This document shows positions 31,755 to 43,815 of a stretch of 64,000 nucleotides of DNA, piece after piece. Location: contig JAXGGA010002968.1 in assembly GCA_038373865.1 (NCBI GenBank), positions 1-64,000 on the forward strand. Reading direction: 5' to 3'. The stretch's first letter is position 1, and the number at the start of each line of letters is the position of its first letter. The notes under the pieces are model-generated. The model did no database searches, was not told where the DNA came from, and worked only from the letters and a program-made list of their open reading frames with translations. The translations under genes were made by a program, and so were the position numbers. The DNA comes from Uloborus plumipes. Lineage: Eukaryota; Arthropoda; Arachnida; Araneae; Uloboridae.

Positions 31755-32541
31755 CTAATTTGCTGTCATCTTTAAGATGCATTTTTTTTCAGAAACATTT
31801 GTGTTTATGAAAGGTGATGACGAATATAATTTTTATTGCTATGGAAGTAAATCTTTGTTTGGATTAGGTTTATTAAGTTACTAGCTGTGGGGCCCGGCGT
31901 TGCACGGGCTTTAAAGTAGTGATGAAAATTTAAATAAACTACTCGCCGTCAAGGCGGTATATAATGATATATAACCGCCAAGGCAGCTCGCCTTTAAAGT
32001 AGCGAGGAAAGTTTCAGTAATGATATATAACCGCCAAGGCAGCTCGCTTTTAAAGTAGCGAGGAAAGTTTCAACAAAGTACTCGCCGCCAAGGCGACTCG
32101 CCTTTAAAGTAGTAAGGAAACTTAAAACAAATTGCTCGCCGCCAAGGCGGCTCGCATTTATAGGAGGGAGGAAAGTTTTAGCGAAACCGGTTTCAAAAAA
32201 CTACTCCCCGCTAAAGCGGCTCGCTACAAAACTTTCCCGCATAAAAAAGTCAGTCGCATTATTTGCACATGCTTCCTCAGGAATAAAAACAATGTCAAGT
32301 AGCACATATTTAACACTCTCCCTAATAAACAAATACAATTCCCTACCAAAAACAAATATTTCCAAACCGCTCTCTTCCTGTAACGTTAATTGCAAAATTC
32401 CAAACAAAAAAGTTGTTTTAATATTTAGATCGCAGCCAAAAAAAAAAAAAAAAAAATCCCTGCTAGAAACATGAATTACAATTTTATTTGAAACATATTT
32501 TCAAAATGGTACCAGAACAAAAATATAAGTCATTAAGTAGG

Positions 32542-32573
32542 CAGGAATTCAAGTGAAACACGGACGATCGCAT
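32542..32573. mobile_element. Left-end fragment of the 168-bp Harbinger-like MITE
   Basis: GGCAGGAATTCAAGTGAAAC and ACGGACGATCGCA match the MITE at 13875, then the match stops. Confidence 0.75.
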
Positions 32574-32699
32574 TATTTGCCTTGTTGAAACGCCGTAAAA
32601 TGAAATGCTTTTAAGAAACGAAATGAAGAAAAGGACACCAACAATGAATTTAAAAGATGTCGCCATAGCAACGCAATAAAACGTTAATAGTTTGATCAG

Positions 32700-33266
32700 G
32701 AAAGAGGTTTTCGAACTCAAAGTTCAAACGCTTGTAACTTTTTTTCTAGTGGAGATAAAAGCTTGGTTCTTCGACTGTAAGTCGAATCAATTCTGGGGTT
32801 AAAAATATCGCTCTATCCAATGGCGTAAAAATCAAAACTGTGGAATAATTAGTTTATTTTGTATTGATGGTTTTAATGAACCAAGTATTGCAAGAAATCG
32901 GGTGAAGCCTTGCAAAAGGCAAGTTTAAAAATTTAATAACTCGTGCTGCGTTTAAGTTAGAGAATCGGAACAAACTGCATAGGACGGACAAAATTTTTCT
33001 GCTTCCAACGATATGTAACATTAATATGTGCAAGTAATTTTTAACCCCAGTATTCGGCGATTTATGTGAAAATTGCCTTGAATTCGAATAAAAAACGAAT
33101 CGCTTATCGAATCTTTTCAAACTATAGCCTAAAGTCTTTCTGGATAAATGGACTATTCAGCACAAAAAGAATTTTTCAAATCGAACCAGTAGTTCCTGAG
33201 ATTAGCGCGTTCAAACAAACAAACAAACAAAGAAACAAACTCTACAGCTTTATATATTAGTAAAGA
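32700..33266 (-). mobile_element. Helitron-like 5' end, other family
   Basis: The minus strand begins TCTTTACTAATATATAAAGC after A, followed by TGTAGAGTTTGTTTC, a GTTTGTTTG microsatellite and AACGCGCTAATCTCAGGAAC. I recognise this as a widespread arthropod Helitron 5' end. The 3' limit was not found; similarity to such elements seems to run to about 32700. Confidence 0.6.
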
Positions 33267-33268
33267 TA

Positions 33269-33288
33269 CTAGCTGCCAGGGCAGCTAG
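33269..33288. repeat. 20-bp palindrome CTAGCTGCC-AG-GGCAGCTAG
   Basis: It lies two bases upstream (minus strand) of the Helitron 5' end at 33266. It looks like the hairpin-plus-CTAG terminus of an adjacent Helitron. Confidence 0.6.
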
Positions 33289-33400
33289 ATTAGCTTCCTG
33301 CGGCATGCTGATGCATAACGTCCCCCCTCTCTAACTTTTACCTCATTCTGAAATTATATTATTTGATATAATTTAATTTTCATTCGATTTCAAGACATAC

Positions 33401-33653
33401 CACGCACGTGGCCCGGCGTTGCACGGGCACTTCGTGCCCTGAAAGTAGTGAGAAAAAAAATTTAAAGAAATTACTCCCCGCCAAGGCGGCTCGCTTACAG
33501 GCGCTTCACGCCTTTACTTTTTTCCTATATAAAAAAATCATTCGAATTATTGAGATGCTTCACGCCTTCAAGATGGTGAGGAAAGTTTCAGTAAGTTCAG
33601 GTCGCTCAAAGAAAAAAAGCAGACATGGATACTCAGTTTTTAATATAAGTAGA
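33401..33653 (-). mobile_element. Mini-derivative of Helitron family 2
   Basis: About 250 bp retaining the 5' end (TCTACTTATATTAAAAACTG at 33653, after A) and the 3' hairpin GCCCGTGCAACGCCGGGC with one GCCGCCTTGGCGG unit. The middle is deleted and the last bases (CTAG) are altered. Confidence 0.65.
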
Positions 33654-34698
33654 TGGCTCTTCAACAAATAAATGTTTCAAAATATTGCCAGTAGCTAGCG
33701 ATAAAAATTCTACGTAAGTGGTCCGCTTATGAGTTTCGTGTTTGATTTAGTTAAGCCTTCATTCAAAATTCTCATTATCATTGTTATTATACTGTTTCAT
33801 AGCAACGACGGTTTGCAAGAATGGATTTCATATTTAATCATTTATTAGGCTTAATCGCTTTAAACTTGACTACTTATTAATTGATATCTTCGCTAATTAA
33901 AATCGTATAATTATATCAATTGAAACTAAAGAAGCTTGAAAAATTACCTATCTATCGGTACCTGGTTCGACTTTCAGTTCATTGGCGTTCAGGAGAAAGA
34001 AGCGTGACATAGAAAGATAGAAAGATAGTTAGAAAGATAGTTAGAAAGAAAGATAGTGAGAAAGATACTCAGTTTTTAATATAAGTAGATTAGCTGATCC
34101 CTCGCAGAGCTTCTGCTCTATATTTAGGCTGCACTGTACTTATTGTGTACTATTAAAGCTGTACCTAAAGTGCACAATTGCTATTTTAACGCTTAACTTC
34201 GTCTTTGCAAACAATATGGTGAAGCCAGTGATGGGTGTTTTAAAATTTTTTTTACCAACAATTTTTAAATTTTTTTCAACCAAAATAGTTGCAGATAAGT
34301 ACTGATGGTTTTTGTTGGTGGATCAACATCTTAGAATATAGAAAATAAAAGCATAATAAAGATGAGATTATCTAACTGAATTTAAATCAATCATTTTAAT
34401 GACTTCTTTAATGCTGTTTTATCATCTTCATAAGGGTTTGGATATTTAGGTAGTAATTCACTGTTAAAAATAAATAAATTAAAAAACAAAAAAGCATACT
34501 TCTGAATTTTCGTTAGACAACTCACTTCGTTAAAAATTGAAAATGGAACTTTCGGGTAAAGCACCTGTTTATAGGAGTAGCTGGACGCAAAAAGCTGGTA
34601 AAACGAAAGCAACATTCTTTATCTTCAAAGAAAACTTTGAAAGAAGTGGTACGCACCGTGAAAAAATTATGCTTAACTGATTTATAAGTCAGTGCTTT

Positions 34699-34974
34699 GC
34701 CGGCCACCTTATCTAGTGGTCAGAACAGTCTGCCACGGATGGAGTGGTCCCGGGTTCGAGTCCCAGCGTGGGCATGGATGTGCTTTCTCTCTCCTGTCCT
34801 TGTCCTTCCTTTGCGTGAATGTGTTGTTGTGAAAGGTTGCCTATTCATAAACGGGTACCTATGGCATGCGTGTACTGTGGAAGTCGGACTTCACACCAAA
34901 TTACGGTACAGTTGGAAAAGTGAAGCAGCGCACCCCAAATTGCCAGCCTGGCTGGCAAAAAAAAAAAAAAAAAA
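34699..34974 (+). mobile_element. Complete tRNA-derived SINE with poly-A tail
   Basis: A 13-bp duplication AAGTCAGTGCTTT lies at 34686-34698 and 34975-34987. The head holds a Pol III A box (TTATCTAGTGG, 34709-34719) and a perfect B box GGTTCGAGTCC (34753-34763). A body of about 190 bp with no resemblance I can name follows, then about 20 A. The body ends in GCCAGCCTGGCTGGC, a small palindrome. The intact duplication and tail suggest a young insertion by LINE machinery supplied in trans. Confidence 0.93.
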
Positions 34975-34999
34975 AAGTCAGTGCTTTCTACTTAAAATC

Positions 35000-37900
35000 T
35001 CGAAGTCTTGAATATGTTTGTCCATATTGCAGAAAACATTTCTGTGAGTGCAACGTATTTAATTTATATAAGAGATCTGTTCTTTTCCTTTCTGATTATT
35101 TTTTTTAATAATCATTAACTATTTTCATGAAGTTCAAGTAAAATAAATGAAAAATTAAATCTTCCGCCTTTGAAAAATTATTTCTCTTAATTACAACATT
35201 TTTATTTAAAGTTCTTGTAAGTATGCTTTGAATAACCTGGGTATCTGGTATAACAAATCGAAATAAAACAAGGCAAAACTACTGGATCAATTCCAATCAC
35301 AGAGTCGGATAAAACAAAATAAAATTTAAGAGTGACCCCATCTGGGATTTGAGAATACTAGAATAGGAAGCAGTTTAATGTAAAGATTTATTGATTTTTT
35401 CAACTGCAAGCATATCACCATACAAAAGGCTGGAAGATTAACTTAAATTTTAATGCATTGATCAATATTGTAGTTCACATTTTGCACATTCAAAACTTCT
35501 CTAACGGTTTTGTAAGACCTCATAGTGTGCTGAAAATTGTTTTAAAACTAATTGCATAGCCAAGGACCAACGAACCCATAATTCTATATTATCAAGGAAT
35601 TTGCAGCTATGTGTTAAAACCTGATATTTGTGCTAAATGGTATAGAATCTAAAAAAAAACTTTTAACCCACATTAAGAAAGATAGTTATCATGTTGAGAC
35701 GGTACTATAGGAGTATACTATCAAGACAAACTATAACAAGGTTGGAACAGTATAGTTTTCTTTTTTTTTTCCTTCAGAAAATCAATGCAGAGATCTTTCT
35801 CGCCTGGGCAAATGCGTTTGTAATTTAACTGCATTCGTATAAGTTAATGACAAGTCCGAGAAAAAGCAATTGATTAAAAAGGAAAATTTAGTGAAAAAGA
35901 AAATTGTGGAAAACACTCCTCTCATTTTAATGTTTAAACGTGGTTTTTCAAACGCATAATACATTATTTATATATCATAGTATTTCGAAAATCTTTTGCT
36001 ATTCTTGAAAGCAAGAACCTTCGTCTCATTATTACGTAAAAACGTTTTGGATATTTTTTCATTTCTTTTCCAGATGGATTTTCCTGTCTCTGTCAAAAAT
36101 CAAGACCTGTCAAATACTATCCGACACAGCGTTTTCTTAGCAGATAGTAAGAACTTTAGCACTTTCTATTGAAAAACACATATATCTATATATGAAACGA
36201 AAACTTTGCAATACTAGCGTCTTTTTTGCAGCTTATTCATAACTTGCTTTTTCAGCGATATTTCGGATCTGCATGGAAGCAAATTTTTAACGGTCCGTGA
36301 GAAAATATACGTCTTTTTTGCTTATGCATTGGACATCTTTGATTTGTTCAGAGTTTAATGTCTTACATTTGTTGATAGTCTACTTTGTTTGATAATATAT
36401 TTGCATTTGGTCTAATTCCAATATTTAATTTCAGATTAAGGAAACGAAGAAAAAATTTCATTTTTTTAAAATAACGTAGCACTGCTTTGCTGAACGCATA
36501 CATACTTTTAGTAACAATTTCGGGCTATTTATTTGGTTTTAAAATTATTACGTACCACCCAGTATTGCACACCCAGAGTGAAAGGGGTTCATCTTTTTTT
36601 TTTTTTTAAGTCTATGGAAGTTTAATGCCAATGCAGTTTTAAAACTGAAACTTTTATTCTCGGTGTGCGATACGTTGATAATTTTTTCATTTTGCAATTT
36701 GTCAATTGTTTCCCATCTAGACTGCAAGGTGTAATAAACATAAATTTTTGTGGTGCCGAAATTTGATAAACGGTGAAAATTATCTATAATTATTTCTAAC
36801 AAACTTTTATGATTTCGCCTCATAGTTTAAGATGATTCTAATGAAAATCAAACATTTGAGTGTAGACTTTCAGAGAAATTTTAGTTTCGATATAAAGTAT
36901 TTTACAATTTATACAAAATAATTCTTATATAAATTTTTCAGCTTCTCCTCTTAATTATTTGAAAGGTCATTTTTCAGCAGTTTATTAGTTTCAATTTGCA
37001 ATTCTTACATTCTTACTTTTGGGGCATATCTTTTTGCTGAATTTATTTCATATTTTAAGTTGTTCTTTTAAAAGCCGGTCGTTTATAATTTACTTTAAAA
37101 AAAATCACGTCTTTCTGAACCAAGATTTTTATAAAAGATAGCGTTTTTTACCCTGCTCTTCATTTTTCTTCCTCTTGATATTAACTGGATGTCTTGCAAA
37201 ATGTCAGTACCAAAATGGATTAATATTTTTCTCTTTATTCCCCTCTTTTTTCGCATCCAGCTTTTATTTCCTTACATAAAAATGCAATATGTTTGATTGT
37301 ATTGGGCGGATTCAAATATCCTCTCCTGTCCATTTAAAAAAATTCAAAATTACTAACTGCGTAGAAGAAAATGACGTCACAGAACATAAAGGGCGATATT
37401 CAGCAAGAACTAGGAATGAATTTGATGATAAATGATAAATTTAGTCAAAAAATGAATAAATAAAAAATATATGTATTTTCTAGGAATGATATTCAATTAG
37501 TTTTAAAACTTCACTGAAAAGTAATGAGTTCCAGCAATAACGTTGAAAGATGACGAAGACAAAAAGAATGAATTAGCAAAAAAGTTGGCAAGATTCATAG
37601 TTTTTTTTCATGAAAAAGGGTGGATTTTTGTTTCATATGCTCTTTTATTGTTTTAAAAGCAATTTTTAAAAAAAAAACTTTTATTGTTCAGAAACACTAC
37701 TCTCGTTCCAGTTAAATTAATTCAATTGTCATGCATTGGCATGACAGTTAATTTAATGCAAAATGTCATGTTTGATATGTTTAAGGCTACAGCTGTTTAT
37801 TTTCCATATTTTTTTTGAAAGTTCTCTTTCATAAATCTGATAATAGATAAAAATAAGCAATAGTCTGTGTGAAGAAATAAGTCCATAATAGTAAAATGCA

Positions 37901-38160
37901 TCAATTTTTAGTGAACTTCATGCATAGAAGAGAAACGAATCTGCAAGTATAAGAGGTCCAGGATCTTTCTTGTTTTTGTTTTTAATTTTAAATTTGACAA
38001 GCAATTTAGTTTTTTTTTGTAAACTGCAAAGTCACTCCTGGTTTTTCTAAAAAATATTTGCAATGAGGTGTGAATTTTACCTGGACATATTATTACATAT
38101 AACAATATTTTGATGAGAAACTACGCCTTCTTATTACTGCCTTTTACGTAGGAAAGAAAG
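35000..38160. other. No supported gene or repeat
   Basis: Three kilobases of AT-rich sequence with only short frames. A T-run near 35760 and an A/T tract near 36595 are visible. It could be intron or intergenic; I cannot tell. Confidence 0.5.
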
Positions 38161-38169
38161 TATTGAGAT

Positions 38170-38720
38170 TGCGGAAAAATTTCACTTAATTTGGGTCAAT
38201 TTTAATGTTGCTCACCCACGAATGAATTTTGAATAGTTTTTTCGACTTGTCAGCACGTGCATTTGTAACTGCCAACATATAAACAGCCGAAAAATCATTT
38301 TCAACCACCCCCGAGTTAACTATGACGAGTTTTCTCGTGCCGTCTGTATGTACGTATGTGCGTATGTGTGTCGCATAACTCAAAAACTATATGCCGTAGA
38401 AGTTTCTAATTTGGTATGTAGGCTCTGGGGATAGTCTAGTTGTGCACCTCCCCTTGTGGTTGCATTAGAGTGTTCTCAAGGGGTGTTTTCCCCCTTTTTG
38501 GGGTAAATCAGTGTTAATTTCAATGCAGACTCAAGTGATATGAATTAACGCTACCACTTGGCGATATGTCGCCAAGTTTTTGGTCGCCAAAGGTTTGGCT
38601 CCAACTTGGTGACAAATTTGGCGAAAAAAAACTTTTTTTTGAATGTGGGTTCAACTTGGCGCTATTGGCGATATTTTGCGAAAAATGCACTGAATGATGT
38701 TAAAATCGGCAATAGTTAGA
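38170..38720. repeat. Dispersed repeat with GTGTGTCGCATAACTCAA block
   Basis: It shows a GTATGTACGTATGTGCGTAT run, then TCGCATAACTCAAAAACTAT, a CCTCCCCTTGTGGTTGCATT block, CCCCCTTTTTGGGG, and several TTGGCGA/TCGCCAA strings facing each other (38558-38670). I recall this arrangement as a high-copy repeat of spider genomes. No coding frame is seen. The limits are approximate. Confidence 0.55.
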
Positions 38721-39310
38721 AAATCAACCATTGTAAAACATTTTTTGCATTGTTTCGTGGCAGATTAGGGGAGTAAATATTTGAATTGTTACTTTGCTCA
38801 CTCCAAGCACTTTTTTTAACACTTAAGGCAACTACCAAGAAGTTTGCACGTAAAAGGAAGTAGTGTGGGGTCCATACCAGATTTTTTTAAAAGTTTTATT
38901 TATGTTAACAGACATTTTATTTCATCTTATTATACATGCTTTATTTATTATTATCTCAGAAATCTTAATTACAGATTTCCTCTCAATGTATTTTATCACA
39001 TAACAGTTCATTTTTGATTCACTTATCTTTGATTATCTTATCTGCAATGAAATTTTATTTTTACTTCATCAGACTCTAAAACAAGCCTCGTGGTAGGATT
39101 TGTAGGAGTAGCGTATTTTACAAGATATTACACCTTACTCTCATATTGCGTGGTTAATCAACCTGATTTTCCTTCTTAACGTCCTGTATTTTTAATGCTT
39201 GAAATTCAATAGATTCTGAAAAAGCTTGTAACTTCACGTTGATATAGAAAAAATAATATTTTATAAAGTTTTCAGTTTTTTAATGTATAACTGCGGTGCA
39301 ACTGATTACT
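38721..39310. other. No feature seen
   Basis: AT-rich spacer. Confidence 0.5.
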
Positions 39311-39785
39311 GCACTGTAAAAATGAATGATGTTTTTAGAGAATATTACAGCTAATTTTATTGTAATGAAGTGTAAAAATTGCTTATTTTAAAATACTAAA
39401 CTGTAAAATTGCTACTTTTACAGTAATAAACTGTATAATCGCTAATTTTATAGTTTATTGTCGTGCATTTTAGTTTCACACTGGAACCTCTGCTGCTAGT
39501 ATTATGTATTTACAGTATAATGCAGCTAAATTTTACGACAGTAAATTGTAAAATTGCTCACTTTACAGTAATAAACTGTAAAATTGCTATTTTACAGTAC
39601 TAAACGGTAAAATTGCTACTTTTACAGTAATAAACTGTACAATCGTTAATTGTGCAGTTTATTGTCGTGCATTTTACAGTTTCACACTGGAACTGCTAGT
39701 TTTACAGTTTATTACTGTGCATTGTGCAGTTTTAAATTGGAAATTTGGCTGTCAGTATTATACTGTAGTTAATTTTTGCAGTGAG
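39311..39785. repeat. ACTGTAAA-type satellite, cluster 4
   Basis: Units of AATAAACTGTAAAATTGCTA, with the inverted lead-in CTGGAACCTCTGCTGCTAGT at 39482. It is in the opposite orientation to clusters 2 and 3, judged by that lead-in. Confidence 0.9.
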
Positions 39786-39894
39786 TAGCGCTACAATTTT
39801 TTCGGTGTTGTGAAGCTAGCAAACACTTAAACTTTCACAAATACAGTTCCGTCCACTATTTTCGGGAAAAACCGACCAAACGACGGTCACTCCC

Positions 39895-39935
39895 CCCCAG
39901 TTGCCAATTTCAATACCCTACTTTCATATTTTTAA
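39895..39935. repeat. Fragment shared with 11670-11700
   Basis: CAATTTCAATACCCTACTTTC followed by ATATTTTTAAT matches the segment after the 143-bp array at 11.7 kb, preceded here too by a GACC...GACGG remnant. Confidence 0.7.
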
Positions 39936-39939
39936 TAGC

Positions 39940-42186
39940 TATTCGAAATACATTACTTAAGTATTTGAATGATGCTGAAAGTTGGGGAAGATGCTGAAAG
40001 TTGGGGAAGAATAAGTGAAATTTGATGTGAACCTTAAAACAACATTCTTGAAGTATTTACTAGTATGAAATTAAAAAATATATATATTTTTTGTATTTAG
40101 TTTCATCCTGCTTTCATTCGTACTTTTCCAAAAGATTAAAATAACTTTTGAACTATATGCAAACATTATAAATGTTGGTATTTTATGGTTTCGGCCTTTT
40201 ACTATTATTATTTTTGCTATGTTATTTTTTGTTTTTTAAATTAGCTCCGTAGAAACTAGCTTATTAATATTTCTATTTACAATAATATAAGAAAATTTTA
40301 GGTTTTCTATTTTTGAAAGATATACAAAGCTGAAAGTTAAAATGTATAGTAAGAAAATAAAATTTTTCACAGAACTTTTTAAAATTCAAAAATTTGAGTT
40401 TTGATCAAACTCATCATTATCATTTTCCTCTTTTTATTGCAGCAGAAAAAAAAATCAACTATTCTAAATTACATTTCTTCTTATATCTCACTTTATTAAC
40501 ATCTTTGAGAGAATTAATTTCATTTTCCACTAGGCCTTTAAGAAAAAAAATTAAAAACCTTTTTTCTCTTTGTAACTAAATTATCATTGGGAGCGAAAAG
40601 TTTGGAACAGCGTTTTCCAAAATTGGAAAGGGAAAACTTTTAAAAGTTGCTAACTAATTTATTTCCTTATTTGAGAATTAGATGATAAACAGTTCCTTTA
40701 AAGCACGAAGGAAATTTCATTCAGCAAAAATTGTCCGTGAAATACCGAATATTCTTTATTGGAGTTCTCAAAAGTATGAAAGAATTTTTCCGCCATTTAA
40801 TTTGAAGGAGACATTTTGAAGTTGGTTAATCCCATTTTCGAAGTTCTTTTTGAAGGAGTGTAAATTTTGTGTGAAAAAGAATGGCGAATATCAAATTGCT
40901 TTTAAAAATCCCTTCTCCCCTCGAAAAGAAGTAAATTATGTTATGCCGTACTCCTTCTTTTTTTTTTTTTTTTTGAAACTTAGGAAAACGCTATTTTTTA
41001 ATCATGGGTTTTATATAATGAAAGAAGTGAGAAGACAGAATATTTTATTTATTTAATATTTATAAGAAATCTTTGAAATATATGTAGAAGAGAGAAAACT
41101 GTTAACCAGTTATTAATATTTCAGTTAGTGGCGTCCCGATGAGAGGTCACGAGAGGCCACTATGACCTCCTGAAAATTCCTTATTCGGCAAATTTTGTCT
41201 GACAATTTGGCAAGTTTGGAGAGGTTACTGTAATATTGTAATTTTTAAATGCCCGAATCTCCCTTTTTATTAGAGGTATGAATGTTTACGTTGCGTGACT
41301 CTATCCCCCCAGCTCGGTTACTACCTGCTCCTAACTGATAAGCTCTAGTAAGAACAAATCTCTAGTATCTGGTAGGTATGACCGAGATGGAGATGTTTTA
41401 TATATAATTCTGCCTCTGCCGTCAAAACAAAACGAAAAAAAAAGAAAAACACGCGTCTTTTTAAGTGATTTTGTTGTAAAATTGAGCAGTCATGTATTTC
41501 AAAATATTTATAAAGTTCAGAAGTTAATATAAGTCTGTGTATGTAGTTCCTCTCAATAGTTTGGAATTGCCAAAAATCTTGCAGCAGTAAAGAAATTACC
41601 TTTCCTTTTAAAAAGGCCTAAGTAAACCTAAAAGGTAAAAAAAAAGAGCGCCATTTAAAGTTAGCGAGACGAGAAAAAACTCTTTTATGAGGACTAAAAT
41701 GTTTGCTTTTGGTGATTGCTTTTTAGTTGAATTGTAGATTCTAGAGCTGAAGAAAAGATTTACTGTTTTATCAGTCATTCAAGTAGAAGAGTTAAGTGGA
41801 AGGCTTTTTTGAATTTGTATTTGAAAAAAGTTTTAGACTCGTAATGCCAATGTCACTTCTGGCTCCGTTTTATGATCAACAAGCCTCTTATTTTTACATA
41901 AAGTGTCGGAGTATACTTTAGGAAAGAGCTAATTAACATTTATAAATTTTCACATGTGCAACGAAAGCATGAAAACGCTTTTGCGTTATATTACTTAATA
42001 ATTTATGATAAACTTGTGTGCTATGATTGACTTAATCCTACCTAATTTTTTGATAGTTTTTCTGCTTTTATGCACTGCTCAAACTTGTGTGAATGTCTAT
42101 TGGTAATCTCGCTACAAAGATTTCAGTTTTGAAAAACAAGTTTTTTCCCTTTCTGTGAACCACTTTAGGCTAGATTTTCTGCTGAG
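39940..42186. other. No supported gene or repeat
   Basis: AT-rich sequence. A T-run lies at 40957-40973 and a TGCTGAAAGTTGGGGAAGA duplication at about 39972-40008. Nothing else is supported. Confidence 0.5.
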
Positions 42187-42673
42187 CCTACTTATCAGGT
42201 TATTTGCAGAGGCTCTCTATTAGGTTATCTGCCGAGTCTATCTGCTAGGTTATTTGCTGATAGAGGTTTTCACCTCAGAACCACACAGCAACAATTAAAG
42301 TTACATCGGATAAATATCAAACTTTAACAACTTTAAATTATCCTCCTAAGCCTACTTATCAGGTTATTTGCAGAGGCTCTCTATTTGGTTATCTGCCGAG
42401 TCTATCTGCTAAGTTATTTGCTGATAGAGGTTTTCACCTCAGAACCACACAGCAACAATTAAAGTTACATCGGATAAATATCAAACTTTAACAACTTTAA
42501 ATTATCCTCCTAAGCCTACTTATCAGGTTATTTGCAGAGGCTCTCTATTTGGTTATCTGCCGAGTCTATCTGCTAAGTTATTTGCTGATAGAGGTTTTCA
42601 CCTCAGAACCACACAGCAACAATTAAAGTTACATCGGATAAATATCAAACTTTAACAACTTTAAATTATCTTC
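42187..42673. repeat. 164-bp tandem repeat, three near-identical copies
   Basis: Units start CCTACTTATCAGGTTATTTG at 42187, 42351 and 42515. The second and third copies look identical; the first differs at a few bases (TATTAGG for TATTTGG). No frame stays open. Each unit contains a GGTTATYTGC block three times, so there is an inner short period too. Confidence 0.95.
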
Positions 42674-42679
42674 CTGTAT

Positions 42680-43815
42680 TTTTTTTCTTTTGTAGTTTAG
42701 TGCAACGAAAATTTTTATCATCCTAGAGTTAATGAATGAGGAACAATTGTTTAGAATAGATAAACTGTTAAATCTTAAAATTACTTTCCTAGTCCATGGA
42801 TCGAAATGAACTAATTGGCAGTGTATTGCATATTACTTTCCTGATTTGCCTTTGGAAAAAATCTAAATATATCTGGATACAAATTTATATTTTCCCCCAC
42901 AATCTATTGTATAGGAAAAGATTGTAGGAATTATGTTTGTTTTAAACAATTCCGAAAATCGAGCTATTCGAGCTCTTGATCTTCCGATGCGAATACATTT
43001 TTCATGATTTTATATATTCGAACAAAAAAGTGTGAATTTTTATTTTTTCTGCCAAAAATAAAATTAAAAATAGATAGGAATTAATAAATATATATGAAAT
43101 AATTTAATTTATAGTTGAAAAAAATAAAAATTCACTTTTAGAGAGTTTGTTCTTTGCAAATATAAAAGTAATATACTTAACTAATTAAAGCCTGACATTT
43201 TTTTTCCAAAGATATTTTGTACACTGGTTACAAACAATGTTTAATGGACAGGAAAAATAATAAAAAAATATCATGTAAAAAATAATTTTTTTATTAAGGA
43301 GAGAAAAATCATCCCTTAAAAGTTATGATAGACCCCAGAGGGTACATGCTTTTTTTACTAAAATTTTTTTCTGCCAACGATATAATATTTAAAATACATT
43401 TTATAAGAAGAAATAAAATCAGCAATTAACATAAACTGGGAGCAGGGAATAACTTTGAAAACTTGCTTTTTTTCTTGACATTGTGAACGATGTAATTTTC
43501 GATAAAGATCATATTAAAACTGCTACAGAACACACTTTACAATGGTTATGTGCTGCAATCTATTAATAACGAATTTAAACAATACCAAGGTACTAATTGA
43601 ACACTATTATTTGGTTGAAATGTGCATTTTGGGGTAATTCGGACCCCTTTTTGGACCGTCCCTAAAAAGGGACGCTAGGCATTAATGGGTTAATACTATC
43701 ATTGATACTAAAGGTTAAACTATACTTTATGATACTCTAATTTCCCTCTAATTTTCAAAACTATTGAATATTCGTTGAGTTTACCTGCACTTATAATCCA
43801 TCAACATGCAATATA
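42680..43815. other. No supported gene
   Basis: AT-rich sequence, including GGACCCCTTTTTGGACCGTC near 43645. Nothing else is supported. Confidence 0.5.

Larger units (their letters stand above)
31881..34089 (-). mobile_element. Helitron family 2, minus-strand copy with insertions
   Basis: Read on the minus strand it begins TCTACTTATATTAAAAACTG (34089) after A. It ends with the GCCCGTGCAACGCCGGGC hairpin and CTAG (31881-31884) before T. The 3' part (31881 to about 32540) holds the hairpin minisatellite. The 5' part (33838-34089) matches the start of the copies at 13.5 and 16.1 kb. About 1.3 kb of other elements separates them. Confidence 0.85.

Noticed and set aside
15604..32407. Frames shared by family 2 Helitrons (15604-15831, 16665-16934, 32201-32407), possible captured gene
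   Set aside because: Comparing the aligned codons at 16.8 and 32.3 kb by eye gives about 13 amino-acid-changing and 5 silent differences, which fits neutral drift. None starts with a good ATG.
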